Positions 54,376 to 62,790 of a DNA stretch of 64,000 nucleotides are shown here, piece after piece. Source of the DNA: Gammaproteobacteria bacterium (GTDB lineage Bacteria > Pseudomonadota > Gammaproteobacteria > GCA-002705445 > GCA-002716945); NCBI GenBank assembly GCA_002716945.1, contig PBCF01000002.1, positions 577,605 through 641,604 of the forward strand, read 5' to 3'. The notes beneath the pieces are model-generated. The model ran no database searches, was not told where the DNA came from, and saw nothing but the letters and a program-made list of their open reading frames with translations. Every line of letters starts with the position of its first letter. Position 1 is the stretch's first letter. The position numbers and the translations under genes were made by a program.

Positions 54376-55064
54376 AAAATAATATTGTTATTAATTTTTA
54401 TATTTTTTTAAAAATGAATAATTTAAAAAATCTAAGAAATAATATAAATAAAATATTATTAATCAATAATATCAAAGGGACTGTTTATTTATCGAAAGAA
54501 GGTATGAATGCTAATTTATATGGTAATGATAGTCAGATTGATGTTGTTGTTGAAAAAATACAAAAATTAATAAAAATAAAATACATACATATTAATAAAC
54601 AAACTACCGATATTCAGGCATTTAAAAGATTAAAAGTAAAAATAAAAAAAGAAATTATCAAAGCAGGTTTTACAATAAATAAAGATGACATTGATAAATT
54701 CAAGTCATTAAATCCATATGAATGGCAAGAAATTTTAAACGAAAATGTCATTGTTTTGGATGTCAGAAATAATTTTGAATATTCATTGGGTTCATTTAAA
54801 AATGCAAAAAATTTAGATCTATTAAATTTCAGTGATTTAAAGGATAGAGAAAAATTATTAGATAATTTTGATAAAGAAAAAAAAGTGGCTATATTTTGTA
54901 CAGGCGGGATTCGTTGTGAAAAAGCTGCCATAATATTAGATAAATCTGGTTTTAAAAATATTGTTAAATTGCAAGGTGGTATAATCAATTATTTAAATTC
55001 GGATATAAAGAATTCTAAGTGGTCTGGAGAATGTTTTGTGTTTGATGACAGAATAACAGTTTAA
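54360..55064 (+). CDS. trhO: tRNA uridine 34 hydroxylase-type rhodanese (TrhO)
   Basis: TrhO (YceA) makes 5-hydroxyuridine at position 34 of some tRNAs. The 234-residue protein has an N-terminal KGTVYLSKEGMNANLYG domain and KKEIIKAGF. A rhodanese domain follows with VLDVRNNFEYSLGSF and the active-site CTGGIRCEKAAI. E. coli TrhO is about 350 residues; this one ends after the rhodanese domain, so the cysteine-rich C-terminal region is missing or reduced. Confidence 0.88.
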   Translation: MHKKIENNIVINFYIFLKMNNLKNLRNNINKILLINNIKGTVYLSKEGMNANLYGNDSQIDVVVEKIQKLIKIKYIHINKQTTDIQAFKRLKVKIKKEIIKAGFTINKDDIDKFKSLNPYEWQEILNENVIVLDVRNNFEYSLGSFKNAKNLDLLNFSDLKDREKLLDNFDKEKKVAIFCTGGIRCEKAAIILDKSGFKNIVKLQGGIINYLNSDIKNSKWSGECFVFDDRITV

Positions 55065-55691
55065 TTATTTTCTTTGTTTAAGAATATGATTCAATACTTT
55101 TTCATATTTCTTTTTATCGATAACGTCGGGGTGTTTGATGATATCTTTAATAGTGGAAATTGCTAGTTCAGGCTCATTAACTCTAATAGCAAAATCAAGT
55201 CTATCCAAATAAAAATTTATATTATCACCATTATCTAATTGAATTAATTTTGAGAAAGCTATCTTAATTTTATTTTTGTTAGCTTTTTCATCTGATAAAG
55301 TTAATACTGAAATATAATTCAACCAAATCTCTTTTTCATTAGGGTTGAGAGAGATAGCATTCTCATAAGCATCTATGGATTGGACATAACCTTCAATTAA
55401 CGAATATGATTTGGCTAATATAATCCAGCCGTCAAAATTATTTGGATTATTTGAGAGGTTTTTTTCTAAATTAGGTATATTTTCTCTTATCTTTGAAATT
55501 TTATCTCTTATATCTTTATGTTTAACCAATATATTTCTATATTGATTAATATCTTGAATATTAGATGTTGAATAAAATAAAAATGAAATTAAAAAAATAA
55601 ACGCTATTAATAATAAATATTGTTTATTTAAACTATTAAAAATTAAATAAAGATAGACAGCTAAAATAATAAACAATACAAAATAAATCAT
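55065..55691 (-). CDS. ccmI: Cytochrome c biogenesis TPR protein CcmI/CycH
   Basis: CcmI presents apocytochrome c to the heme ligation complex. The 208-residue protein has an N-terminal membrane hairpin (two hydrophobic spans in about residues 1-43), then TPR repeats beginning NNPNNFDGWIILAKSYSLIEG and AISLNPNEKEIWLNYISVLT. It is shorter than usual (CcmI is often 300-400 residues). It overlaps ccmH by four bases, so it ends the ccm operon. Confidence 0.82.
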   Translation of the reverse strand: MIYFVLFIILAVYLYLIFNSLNKQYLLLIAFIFLISFLFYSTSNIQDINQYRNILVKHKDIRDKISKIRENIPNLEKNLSNNPNNFDGWIILAKSYSLIEGYVQSIDAYENAISLNPNEKEIWLNYISVLTLSDEKANKNKIKIAFSKLIQLDNGDNINFYLDRLDFAIRVNEPELAISTIKDIIKHPDVIDKKKYEKVLNHILKQRK

Positions 55692-56089
55692 TTTCTAAGA
55701 TAGATATTCCTATATAAAAAATAAGACAATATAATTAAAAATATCAATGGACCTAACCATAGAATGATATTTTGATGTGAAAATGGTGGCTTATATAAAA
55801 TATAACTACTATATCTTTCAACTAAGAAATTTTTTATTTCTTTTTCGGATTTACCCTCTTCAACCATCTCTTTAATTTTATTTTTGAGATCAATAGCTAA
55901 AGGTGCTTCTGATTCTGCTAAATTTTGATTTTGACACACCATACATCTAGTTTCAGAAATTATTTGTTTATATAGCTGTTCTTGAATTAGATTGAATTTT
56001 TGTTCTCCAATCACATCATGAGAAAACAAAATATTATAAATACATATGAAATATAAAAACAAATTAATTTTCTTCATTAATTTTCTCAA
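55688..56089 (-). CDS. ccmH: Cytochrome c maturation thiol protein CcmH
   Basis: CcmH reduces the heme-binding cysteines of apocytochromes. The 133-residue protein has a signal peptide, the motif RCMVCQNQNLAES (Cys49 and Cys52), a helical segment IKEMVEEGKSEKEIKNFL and VERYSSYILYKPPF, then a C-terminal membrane span. An ATG at 56077 is an alternative start. It overlaps ccmG by 26 bases. Confidence 0.93.
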   Translation of the reverse strand: MRKLMKKINLFLYFICIYNILFSHDVIGEQKFNLIQEQLYKQIISETRCMVCQNQNLAESEAPLAIDLKNKIKEMVEEGKSEKEIKNFLVERYSSYILYKPPFSHQNIILWLGPLIFLIILSYFLYRNIYLRK

Positions 56090-56588
56090 TCATTGGTAAC
56101 AATTCTTCATAGTAAACCTGCTCTGATAAAGCTCCTATAAATTTTTTTCTTATGATGCCATTTTTATCAATTAAAAAAGTTTCTGGGACTCCATATACAC
56201 CTAGATTCATAGCATAGTTACCAAAATTATCATATAAAATAATTTCATATGGATTTCCATGAATATCTAGCCATCCATTCGCATCATCTCTTAAGTCTTT
56301 ATAATTCAAACCAAATACATTAATTATTTCCCTTTCTTTCAAATCTGCAATGTATCTATGTTCTCTTAGACATTCTAAACACCAGCTAGCCCAAACATTT
56401 AGGACAGATGCTTTATCATAGAAAAATTCTTGATTAATAATTTTTCCACTGCTTAATTCTTCTAAATTAAATGATGGTATTTGCTTTCCTATTAGAGGTG
56501 AACGTACAATTTTAGGATTATTATATACACCAAATATTAATATGGTAAATAAAACTAAAAAAATGATGAAGGGAAAAGATATTCTCAT
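56064..56588 (-). CDS. ccmG: Thiol:disulfide interchange protein CcmG/DsbE
   Basis: CcmG is a membrane-anchored thioredoxin-like protein that supplies electrons for heme attachment. The 174-residue protein has one N-terminal span and a thioredoxin fold with WASWCLECLREH (Cys70, Cys73). YGVPETFLIDKNGIIRKKFI contains the conserved cis-Pro. The CxxC middle is Leu-Glu, less common than P-T or V-P. It overlaps ccmF by four bases. Confidence 0.94.
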   Translation of the reverse strand: MRISFPFIIFLVLFTILIFGVYNNPKIVRSPLIGKQIPSFNLEELSSGKIINQEFFYDKASVLNVWASWCLECLREHRYIADLKEREIINVFGLNYKDLRDDANGWLDIHGNPYEIILYDNFGNYAMNLGVYGVPETFLIDKNGIIRKKFIGALSEQVYYEELLPMIEKINEEN

Positions 56589-58513
56589 GTTGTCCTTCTT
56601 TTCTTATTTCTATTTATTTGAAAATAAATACTCAATAATGCGCCTAATACCATAATTAAGGCTCCAAGCCAAACAAGTCTGACCAATGGTTTGTAATATA
56701 TCCTTACAGACCAACTATTATCATCTACTAAATTACCAAGGCTCACGTATAAATCACGACTTAAACCAGGTTGAATACCAGCTTCCGTCATAGGCATGCC
56801 AGATTGATTTGAAAAATATAATCTTTTTTCAGGGTTTAAAACTGAGATTAATTTTCCATCTTTGAAAACATTGAATTTTCCTTTCAAAGATTCGTAATTT
56901 GGTCCATCCTCTCTAAAAAATTTTTCAAATTCAAATGTATATTTATTGACTTTAATCGTATCACCAGTTTTCATAATTAATTCTTTTTCAATTTTATTAC
57001 TTTCTACAATTGTCGCTCCTAATGTAAAAATAGCTAGACCTATATGTGCAAAATACATGCCTATATTTTGCTTAAATCTATTACCAATGTGCATCCAAGA
57101 GAGGTTTTTAAACAAGTGTATAAACAAATTAATGGTTATCCAAAAAAATAAAAATAAACCTAACATTACATATAAATTTATTATGGAAAAAATAAGTATA
57201 AAAACAAGACTTGTTAATGCTATAAAAATGAAATTTATGGCAATATTCTTGAGGTTACTATTGTTGTCAAAACGGAGTGTAGGAATAACACCAGCAAGTA
57301 TAATCAGTGGAATCATTATAGGTAAAAATGTTAAATTATAATATGGTGTACCAACAGAAATTTTTTCTAGACCAAAAATATCTAGTATAAGTGGATATAT
57401 TGTGCCTAATAATACAGTGAATGTTGCTGTTACTAAAAGAATATTATTGATTAAAAAAAAACTTTCTTTAGAAATTAAATCGAAAGACTGATTATCTTTT
57501 ATTTTATCAGCATTTAAACTATATAAAAGTAGAGAAACCCCAATTATCAAACCTAAAAATATTAAAATAAATATTCCTCTTGTTGGGTCATTAGCAAATG
57601 AATGCACTGAAACTAATATCCCTGATCTGACTAAAAATGTTCCTAATAAACTCAATGAGAAAGCAAAAATGGCTAATAATATAGTCCAATTTTTAAAAAT
57701 ATTTTTTTGTTCTGTCATAATTAATGAATGTACTAATGCGGTTGACATCAACCAAGGCATGAATGAAGCATTTTCAACAGGATCCCAAAACCACCATCCA
57801 CCCCATCCTAATTCATAGTAAGCCCACCAACTACCTAGCGCTATTCCTAATGTAAGAAAACTCCATGATAATAATAGCCAAGGTCTAAGCCATGTAGCCC
57901 ATTCCTTTTTAAATTCTTTATGGATACAACAAGTCACAGCAAAACTAAATACAACTGATAAGCCTACATATCCCATATATAACATTGGAGGATGCACTAT
58001 TAATCCAAAATCTTGTAATAATGGATTTAAATCTCTTCCGTCAATTGGTACAGATAAATTTTTTTCAAATGGATCAGATGTAAATATTAAAAATAATAAA
58101 AAGCCAAAATTTAAAAATCCCATTATAGATAAAAAATTTTCTCTGAATTCTTTGTCTAATGATTCACTAGATTTGCTTACTAAAAACATCCAAAAACTTA
58201 ATATAAGACACCATAATAACATTGACCCTTCATGGCCCGCCCAAACAGCAGAGACTTTATAGAAATATGGTAAAGCAGAATTTGAATTGTCTGATATATA
58301 TTTAACTGAAAAATCATCAATTAAAAAAGAATAAATAAGACATAAAAACGATAATAATAAAATTGGGAAGTGCATCCTTGATGTAAGTGATATCAACCCT
58401 GCTGTATTTATATTTATTTTATATAAAATTGTTTTTGAGGATATAAGCAAGAATGAATTTAACATTGCTAATATTAAAAAGAAATAACCAATATATGACA
58501 ACTCATTAATCAT
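56585..58513 (-). CDS. ccmF: Cytochrome c heme lyase subunit CcmF
   Basis: CcmF transfers heme from CcmE to apocytochrome c. The 642-residue membrane protein has the WWD domain motif WGGWWFWDPVENASFMPWL, periplasmic histidines such as WAGHEGSMLLW and IVHPPMLYMGYVG, and TFLVRSGILVSVHSFANDPT. About 14-15 spans are seen. Length is normal. It is coupled to ccmE (four-base overlap). Confidence 0.96.
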   Translation of the reverse strand: MINELSYIGYFFLILAMLNSFLLISSKTILYKININTAGLISLTSRMHFPILLLSFLCLIYSFLIDDFSVKYISDNSNSALPYFYKVSAVWAGHEGSMLLWCLILSFWMFLVSKSSESLDKEFRENFLSIMGFLNFGFLLFLIFTSDPFEKNLSVPIDGRDLNPLLQDFGLIVHPPMLYMGYVGLSVVFSFAVTCCIHKEFKKEWATWLRPWLLLSWSFLTLGIALGSWWAYYELGWGGWWFWDPVENASFMPWLMSTALVHSLIMTEQKNIFKNWTILLAIFAFSLSLLGTFLVRSGILVSVHSFANDPTRGIFILIFLGLIIGVSLLLYSLNADKIKDNQSFDLISKESFFLINNILLVTATFTVLLGTIYPLILDIFGLEKISVGTPYYNLTFLPIMIPLIILAGVIPTLRFDNNSNLKNIAINFIFIALTSLVFILIFSIINLYVMLGLFLFFWITINLFIHLFKNLSWMHIGNRFKQNIGMYFAHIGLAIFTLGATIVESNKIEKELIMKTGDTIKVNKYTFEFEKFFREDGPNYESLKGKFNVFKDGKLISVLNPEKRLYFSNQSGMPMTEAGIQPGLSRDLYVSLGNLVDDNSWSVRIYYKPLVRLVWLGALIMVLGALLSIYFQINRNKKRRTT

Positions 58514-58968
58514 TTAACTATACTTTTTGAAGTTTCTTCCAATTGTTTTTTATTAATTTTAAGGCTCTCACTGACTTCGGGCGGCATATATGTTTCATCA
58601 TGTTTCGCTAAAACCTCTTCAGCAAGAAAAGAACCATCTGATAACAATTTTCCTCTAATTACTACACCTTGTCCCTCTCGAAACAAATCTGGTAATATCC
58701 CACTATATTTTACCAAAATTTTCTTCTCAAAATCAGTAATATAAAATTGTATATCTGTAGTTTTTTTACTAATAATCAGACTATTATTCACTACTACACC
58801 ACCTATTCTAAAAACATAACCTGGTGGAAATTCTGTTTGACTTATTTCAGATGGGCTTCTATAAAATAATAAATTTTCATTAAAGATTTTTATAAATAAA
58901 AAAAATAGAATAACTAATAGAAAAGAGATAATTAAAACATAATATATTCTAATAGTTCTTTTTTTCAT
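58510..58968 (-). CDS. ccmE: Heme chaperone CcmE
   Basis: CcmE holds heme covalently in the periplasm before transfer to cytochromes. The 152-residue protein has one N-terminal span, FRIGGVVVNNSLI, FREGQGVVIRGKLLSDGSFL and the heme-binding AKHDETYMPPEV, where His123 attaches heme and Tyr127 is a ligand. It follows the tiny ccmD gene by eight bases. Confidence 0.96.
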   Translation of the reverse strand: MKKRTIRIYYVLIISFLLVILFFLFIKIFNENLLFYRSPSEISQTEFPPGYVFRIGGVVVNNSLIISKKTTDIQFYITDFEKKILVKYSGILPDLFREGQGVVIRGKLLSDGSFLAEEVLAKHDETYMPPEVSESLKINKKQLEETSKSIVK

Positions 58969-58976
58969 GAAATTAA

Positions 58977-59096
58977 TTATTTCTTATTAAAATTAGTCAG
59001 GCGTTTATAATTTATATATAGAATTACTAGGTTAACTATCATTGATATTATGACGATAGCATATGAAGAAAATATATATATAAAATAATCTTTCAT
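58977..59096 (-). CDS. ccmD: Heme exporter protein CcmD (39 residues)
   Basis: A 39-codon frame runs from ATG at 59096 to TAA at 58977, ending eight bases before ccmE. The product has a periplasmic-side start (MKDYFIYIFSSYAIVI), one membrane span and a basic cytoplasmic tail (INYKRLTNFNKK). This is the CcmD plan: a short Tyr-rich start, one helix and Arg/Lys-rich end. CcmD helps release holo-CcmE from CcmABC. Position before ccmE is decisive. It is at the short end for the family. Confidence 0.82.
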   Translation of the reverse strand: MKDYFIYIFSSYAIVIISMIVNLVILYINYKRLTNFNKK

Positions 59097-59152
59097 TGAA
59101 TGAATGATATCGTATATATGTATAAATAAAAACTACAATAATTCTAATTTTA

Positions 59153-59226
59153 TGGCCATGGGTGGACTTGAACCACCGACCGCAGCGTTATGAGTGCTGT
59201 GCTCTAACCAACTGAGCTACATGGCC
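59153..59226 (-). tRNA. tRNA-Met (CAT), elongator
   Basis: On the minus strand 74 bases fold with acceptor GGCCATG pairing CATGGCC, D arm TAGCTCAGTTGGTTAGAGCA, anticodon loop CTCATAA with CAT, and T arm GGTTCAAGTCC. The 5' pairing and D arm are those of elongator methionine tRNA; a lysidine-modified tRNA-Ile is less likely. CCA is not encoded. Its 5' end is one base after the ychF stop codon. Confidence 0.93.
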
Positions 59227-59227
59227 A

Positions 59228-60331
59228 TTAAACATTAAATCTAAAAAAGATTATATCGCCATCTTTAACAACATAATCTTTACCTTCTTGTCTCCAGACG
59301 CCATTATTCTTTGCGCCCTGTTCACCATCATATTTTATATAATCATCATACGCGATGGTTTCAGCACGAATAAATCCTTTTTCGATATCAGTATGAATGA
59401 TACCTGAACATTGTCTAGCATTAAAATGTTTTTTTGCTGACCATGCTTTGGATTCTTTTTCACCTGAGGTATAAAATGTCTTCAACTCTAATAACGAGTA
59501 CCCTGTCTGAATAATTTGGTTTAGTGGCGATTGATTAATAATTGATTCATCAACACCTTCTATTTCTGAATTTAAACCAGAACGATATTCAGATCTTTCG
59601 TCTTCTGATAATTCTAAAATTTCTTGCTCATTAATTACATCTATAGGAACGATTGAAATATCTATATTTGATTTTTTGTTAAATATTACAATTTCATTAT
59701 TTGGAGTATTACTATTAATATTTGCAATTATAAACATAGGTTTGTTCGTTAAAAGTCTAAAGTCCGGAATAAGTTTCAAAACTTCCTCATTAATAATAGG
59801 CGAAAACTTATTTTGGTTTAAATGGTTTAAAGTATTAGATAATTCTTCTACAATTTTATCTTTATCTTTTTTTGAAAATTTATTTTTTTTGATTCTTTCT
59901 AAATATTTTTCCGTTGTTGATATGTCAGATAAAATTAGTTCTAAATTAATATCAGAAAAATCTTCAATGGGATTATAATTATCTTTTACATGTATAACTT
60001 TATCGTCTTTAAAAAATCTAACTACATGCGCAATTGCATCCACATTTTGAATGTGTGTTAAAAACTCATTACCAAGGCCCTCTCCTTTAGAAGCTCCTTT
60101 AATTAATCCCGCTATATCAACAAATTCAATTATTGGATGAATAATATTTTCAGATCTATTTATGTTTGCTAATACTTGCAATCTATCATCAGGAACAAAT
60201 ACATTGGCTGTGTTTGGTTCTATAGTGCAAAAAGGATAATTTTGTGCATCTATTTTTTGAGAAGTTAATAAATTAAAAATTGATGATTTACCCACATTTG
60301 GCATTCCTACCAAACCACATTTAAAACCCAT
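59228..60331 (-). CDS. ychF: Redox-regulated ATPase YchF
   Basis: YchF (OLA1) is an Obg-related P-loop protein that prefers ATP and acts on ribosomes and stress responses. The 367-residue protein has KCGLVGMPNVGKSSIFNLL, VEFVDIAGLIKGASKGEGLG, NVDAIAHVVRFF, and a C-terminal TGS domain with SGIIHTDIEKGFIRAETIAY. The G4 motif (FIIANINSN) replaces NKxD, as in YchF. It follows pth after four bases. Confidence 0.97.
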   Translation of the reverse strand: MGFKCGLVGMPNVGKSSIFNLLTSQKIDAQNYPFCTIEPNTANVFVPDDRLQVLANINRSENIIHPIIEFVDIAGLIKGASKGEGLGNEFLTHIQNVDAIAHVVRFFKDDKVIHVKDNYNPIEDFSDINLELILSDISTTEKYLERIKKNKFSKKDKDKIVEELSNTLNHLNQNKFSPIINEEVLKLIPDFRLLTNKPMFIIANINSNTPNNEIVIFNKKSNIDISIVPIDVINEQEILELSEDERSEYRSGLNSEIEGVDESIINQSPLNQIIQTGYSLLELKTFYTSGEKESKAWSAKKHFNARQCSGIIHTDIEKGFIRAETIAYDDYIKYDGEQGAKNNGVWRQEGKDYVVKDGDIIFFRFNV

Positions 60332-60335
60332 CTTT

Positions 60336-60920
60336 TTATTTTTCCCCGTTCAGGTGATTCATCAATTCTGAAAATTTATTTTCTAGAAAAAGATTTATAT
60401 TATTTATTATTAAATTCATACTCTCAATAATTTCTCTCTTTTGTTCTAACGTGGGTTTTCCTAAAACGTATGGTACTGTTTTATCTTTGTCGTCGGGCTT
60501 TCCTATACCAATTCTTAATCTCCAAAAATTTTTTGATCCAGTTTTCTCTATGATACTATTTAGCCCATTATGACCTCCGCTACCCCCTCCAAATCTTAGT
60601 CTTATTTTCCCATTCACTAAATCCAAATCATCATAAATAACAATCATATTCTCGGGTGTAAAATTACTGTTTCCTAAAATTTTTTTAATAGGTTCTCCGC
60701 TTTGGTTAACATAACTCAAAGGTTTTATTAATATTATTTTTTTATCATCATGACTAAATTCGGAAACTTCAGAATTATATTTTTTTGAGAACTTTAATGT
60801 TTGATTTAATTTTTCAGACATTAAGTCTAGAAACCAAAAGCCAACATTGTGTCTAGTGCTTAACAAGTTTTTATCTGGATTGCCTATGCCTACAAATAAT
60901 TGTAACGATTTATATTCCAT
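60336..60920 (-). CDS. pth: Peptidyl-tRNA hydrolase
   Basis: Pth frees tRNA from peptidyl-tRNA that drops off ribosomes. The 194-residue protein has FVGIGNPDKNLLSTRHNVGF with catalytic His24, KPLSYVNQSGEPIKK, VIYDDLDLVNGKIRLRFGGG and GHNGLNSII. Family motifs and length are normal. It lies between rplY and ychF, the classic order. Confidence 0.96.
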   Translation of the reverse strand: MEYKSLQLFVGIGNPDKNLLSTRHNVGFWFLDLMSEKLNQTLKFSKKYNSEVSEFSHDDKKIILIKPLSYVNQSGEPIKKILGNSNFTPENMIVIYDDLDLVNGKIRLRFGGGSGGHNGLNSIIEKTGSKNFWRLRIGIGKPDDKDKTVPYVLGKPTLEQKREIIESMNLIINNINLFLENKFSELMNHLNGEK

Positions 60921-60946
60921 ACAGTTGGCTAGTGTATATACCTAAA

Positions 60947-61702
60947 TTACTCTTTTTTAGCTTCAGATTTCTTATCTTCTTTGGATTCAGTTTTTGTATC
61001 ATCTTTAGAGTCTGTTTTAGATTCAGCTTTTGCATCGTCTTTAGCATCAGTTTTTTCACCTTCACCATCTTCTGCAGCCGCTTCATCACCTTCTTCTGAT
61101 ACAACTTCTTCCTCAATTTTTTCTTCTTTAGCAATGTAACAACTCACAATAGCCGTATCGTGTTCTTTGTCACTTGCACCAACTAGTTCTACCTCGCTAG
61201 GTAGTTTGATTTCTGTCATATGTATACTTCCGCCTACATCTAAATTAGTTACATCAACTTCAATATTTTCTGGTATATCTTTTGGAAAACAGCTTACTTG
61301 TATTTCAGTTATGATGTGAGATAGTATGCCACCTGAAGTTTTAACTCCTACACAAATTTCTTCTCCTATGAATTTAATTGGTACATTAACAGAGACTTTT
61401 TTATCTTGTCTAACAGCTAAAAAGTCAATATGCGTTATTTTAGATTTTTCAGGATCTCTCTGAAGTTCTTTTAAAATCACTTCTAACTTTTTCTTCTCTA
61501 GACTCAATTCAATAACATTACTATAGAAAGCGGTATCTTTAATTTGGTTAGTAAGTTCAAAACCATTAACAAGAATAGAAATATTGCCATCAGGTTCGCC
61601 ATAGATTTCTGCAGGAATCAGATTATTATCTCTATGTCTCCTCGATGCTCTTTTGCCGAATTCATTTCTTTTAGTTACTTCTAATTTAAATTGTGTAGCC
61701 AT
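60947..61702 (-). CDS. rplY: 50S ribosomal protein L25/general stress protein Ctc with long tail
   Basis: L25 binds 5S rRNA. The 251-residue CTC form has the N-terminal 5S-binding domain (RNEFGKRASRRHRDNNLIPA, KITHIDFLAV). A beta domain follows with VPIKFIGEEICVGVKTSGGI and SCFPKDIPENIEVDVTNLDV. After about residue 188 an extra tail of some 60 residues follows, made almost only of Glu, Asp, Lys, Ala, Ser and Thr (such as KDDAKAESKTDSKDDTKTES). It resembles in style the S16 tail. Its promoter appears to lie in the 34-bp gap after prs. Confidence 0.95.
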   Translation of the reverse strand: MATQFKLEVTKRNEFGKRASRRHRDNNLIPAEIYGEPDGNISILVNGFELTNQIKDTAFYSNVIELSLEKKKLEVILKELQRDPEKSKITHIDFLAVRQDKKVSVNVPIKFIGEEICVGVKTSGGILSHIITEIQVSCFPKDIPENIEVDVTNLDVGGSIHMTEIKLPSEVELVGASDKEHDTAIVSCYIAKEEKIEEEVVSEEGDEAAAEDGEGEKTDAKDDAKAESKTDSKDDTKTESKEDKKSEAKKE

Positions 61703-61727
61703 GACTATTCTCTTAATTTGTACTAGG

Positions 61728-61755
61728 ATTATACTACTAATCCATAAAAAGTGAA
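61728..61755 (-). promoter_or_regulatory. Promoter of rplY
   Basis: On the minus strand TTCACT (61755-61750) and a perfect TATAAT (61733-61728) are 16 bases apart. Transcription would begin near 61721, 18 bases before the rplY ATG. The -35 lies inside the end of prs. Confidence 0.5.
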
Positions 61756-62690
61756 CTAACAGATTCTTTATGATGGATTCTTCTAATTGTCTCAGCTAAC
61801 ATCTCTGAGACTGAAATTTGTCTTATTTTAGTAATTTTTTTTGTATCGTCTCTTAGAGGAATTGTGTCGGTAACAACAATTTCATCTAATTCAGATTTTT
61901 TTATATTATCGTTAGCCTTACCTGATAAGACTGGGTGGGTTATGTATGCTGTTACTTTTTTAGCACCTTTTTCTTTCAGTGCTTTAGCTGCATTGCATAA
62001 CGTACCAGCTGTATCAACAATATCATCAACAATGATACACGACATACCATTGACATCTCCTATAATTTGCATGACTTCTGAAACATTAGCGTCATCTCTT
62101 CGTTTGTCAACGATAGCTAAATCACAATTTAATTGTTTCGCAAGAGCACGAGCCCTAATAACTCCCCCTACATCGGGAGAAACTACCATCATATTATCAA
62201 GTTTCTGTTTATAAATATCTGCTACTAAAAGAGGAGTTGCATATATATTGTCAACAGGAATGTCAAAAAAACCTTGTATTTGATCAGAATGTAAATCAAT
62301 TGTTAATAATCTATCAATACCTATGCTTGTTATCATATTTGCTACAACTTTTGCTGTAATTGGAACTCTTGCAGATCTAACTCTTCGATCCTGACGTGAA
62401 TACCCAAAATAAGGAAGAACTGCAGTTATTCTATCTACAGAAGATCTTTTTAAAGCGTCTGTTATTATCAGTAATTCCATTAAATGATGGTTGGCAGGAT
62501 AGCATGTTGGTTGTATTACAAATATATCTTGTCCTCTTACATTCTCTTGTATTTCAACGGATATTTCACCATCGCTAAATGTATTAACCGATGCTTTACC
62601 AACAGATAGGTTTAGGTTTTCCGCAACATTCTGAGCTAGCTTCTCGTTGGAATTACCTGTAAATATCATTAATGATTCTTCGTTTTTCAT
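61737..62690 (-). CDS. prs: Ribose-phosphate pyrophosphokinase
   Basis: Prs makes PRPP for purine, pyrimidine, histidine and NAD synthesis. The 317-residue protein has [44 protein letters not shown], the flexible-loop and PRPP-binding [20 protein letters not shown], and THPVLSGKA. All catalytic motifs are intact. It lies 20 bases after tRNA-Gln on the same strand. Confidence 0.97.
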   Translation of the reverse strand: MKNEESLMIFTGNSNEKLAQNVAENLNLSVGKASVNTFSDGEISVEIQENVRGQDIFVIQPTCYPANHHLMELLIITDALKRSSVDRITAVLPYFGYSRQDRRVRSARVPITAKVVANMITSIGIDRLLTIDLHSDQIQGFFDIPVDNIYATPLLVADIYKQKLDNMMVVSPDVGGVIRARALAKQLNCDLAIVDKRRDDANVSEVMQIIGDVNGMSCIIVDDIVDTAGTLCNAAKALKEKGAKKVTAYITHPVLSGKANDNIKKSELDEIVVTDTIPLRDDTKKITKIRQISVSEMLAETIRRIHHKESVSSLFMD

Positions 62691-62710
62691 AAATCAATTC
62701 AATTTCATTG

Positions 62711-62782
62711 CTGGGGTGGAAGGATTCGAACCTCCGAATGACGGGATCAAAACCCGCTGCCTTACCGCTTGGCTACACCCCA
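62711..62782 (-). tRNA. tRNA-Gln (TTG)
   Basis: On the minus strand 72 bases fold with acceptor TGGGGTG pairing CACCCCA, D arm TAGCCAAGCGGTAAGGCA, anticodon loop TTTTGAT with TTG, and T arm GGTTCGAATCC. The discriminator is G and CCA is not encoded. It lies between ispE and prs, as in other gammaproteobacteria, and should be cut from their shared transcript. Confidence 0.97.
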
Positions 62783-62790
62783 AAATAACG

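Noticed and set aside
56946-57341. A 131-codon plus-strand frame
   Set aside because: It is antisense to ccmF, which is complete and canonical.
60910-61134. A lysine-rich minus-strand frame inside the rplY end
   Set aside because: It is a shifted reading of the low-complexity L25 tail and overlaps the pth start.
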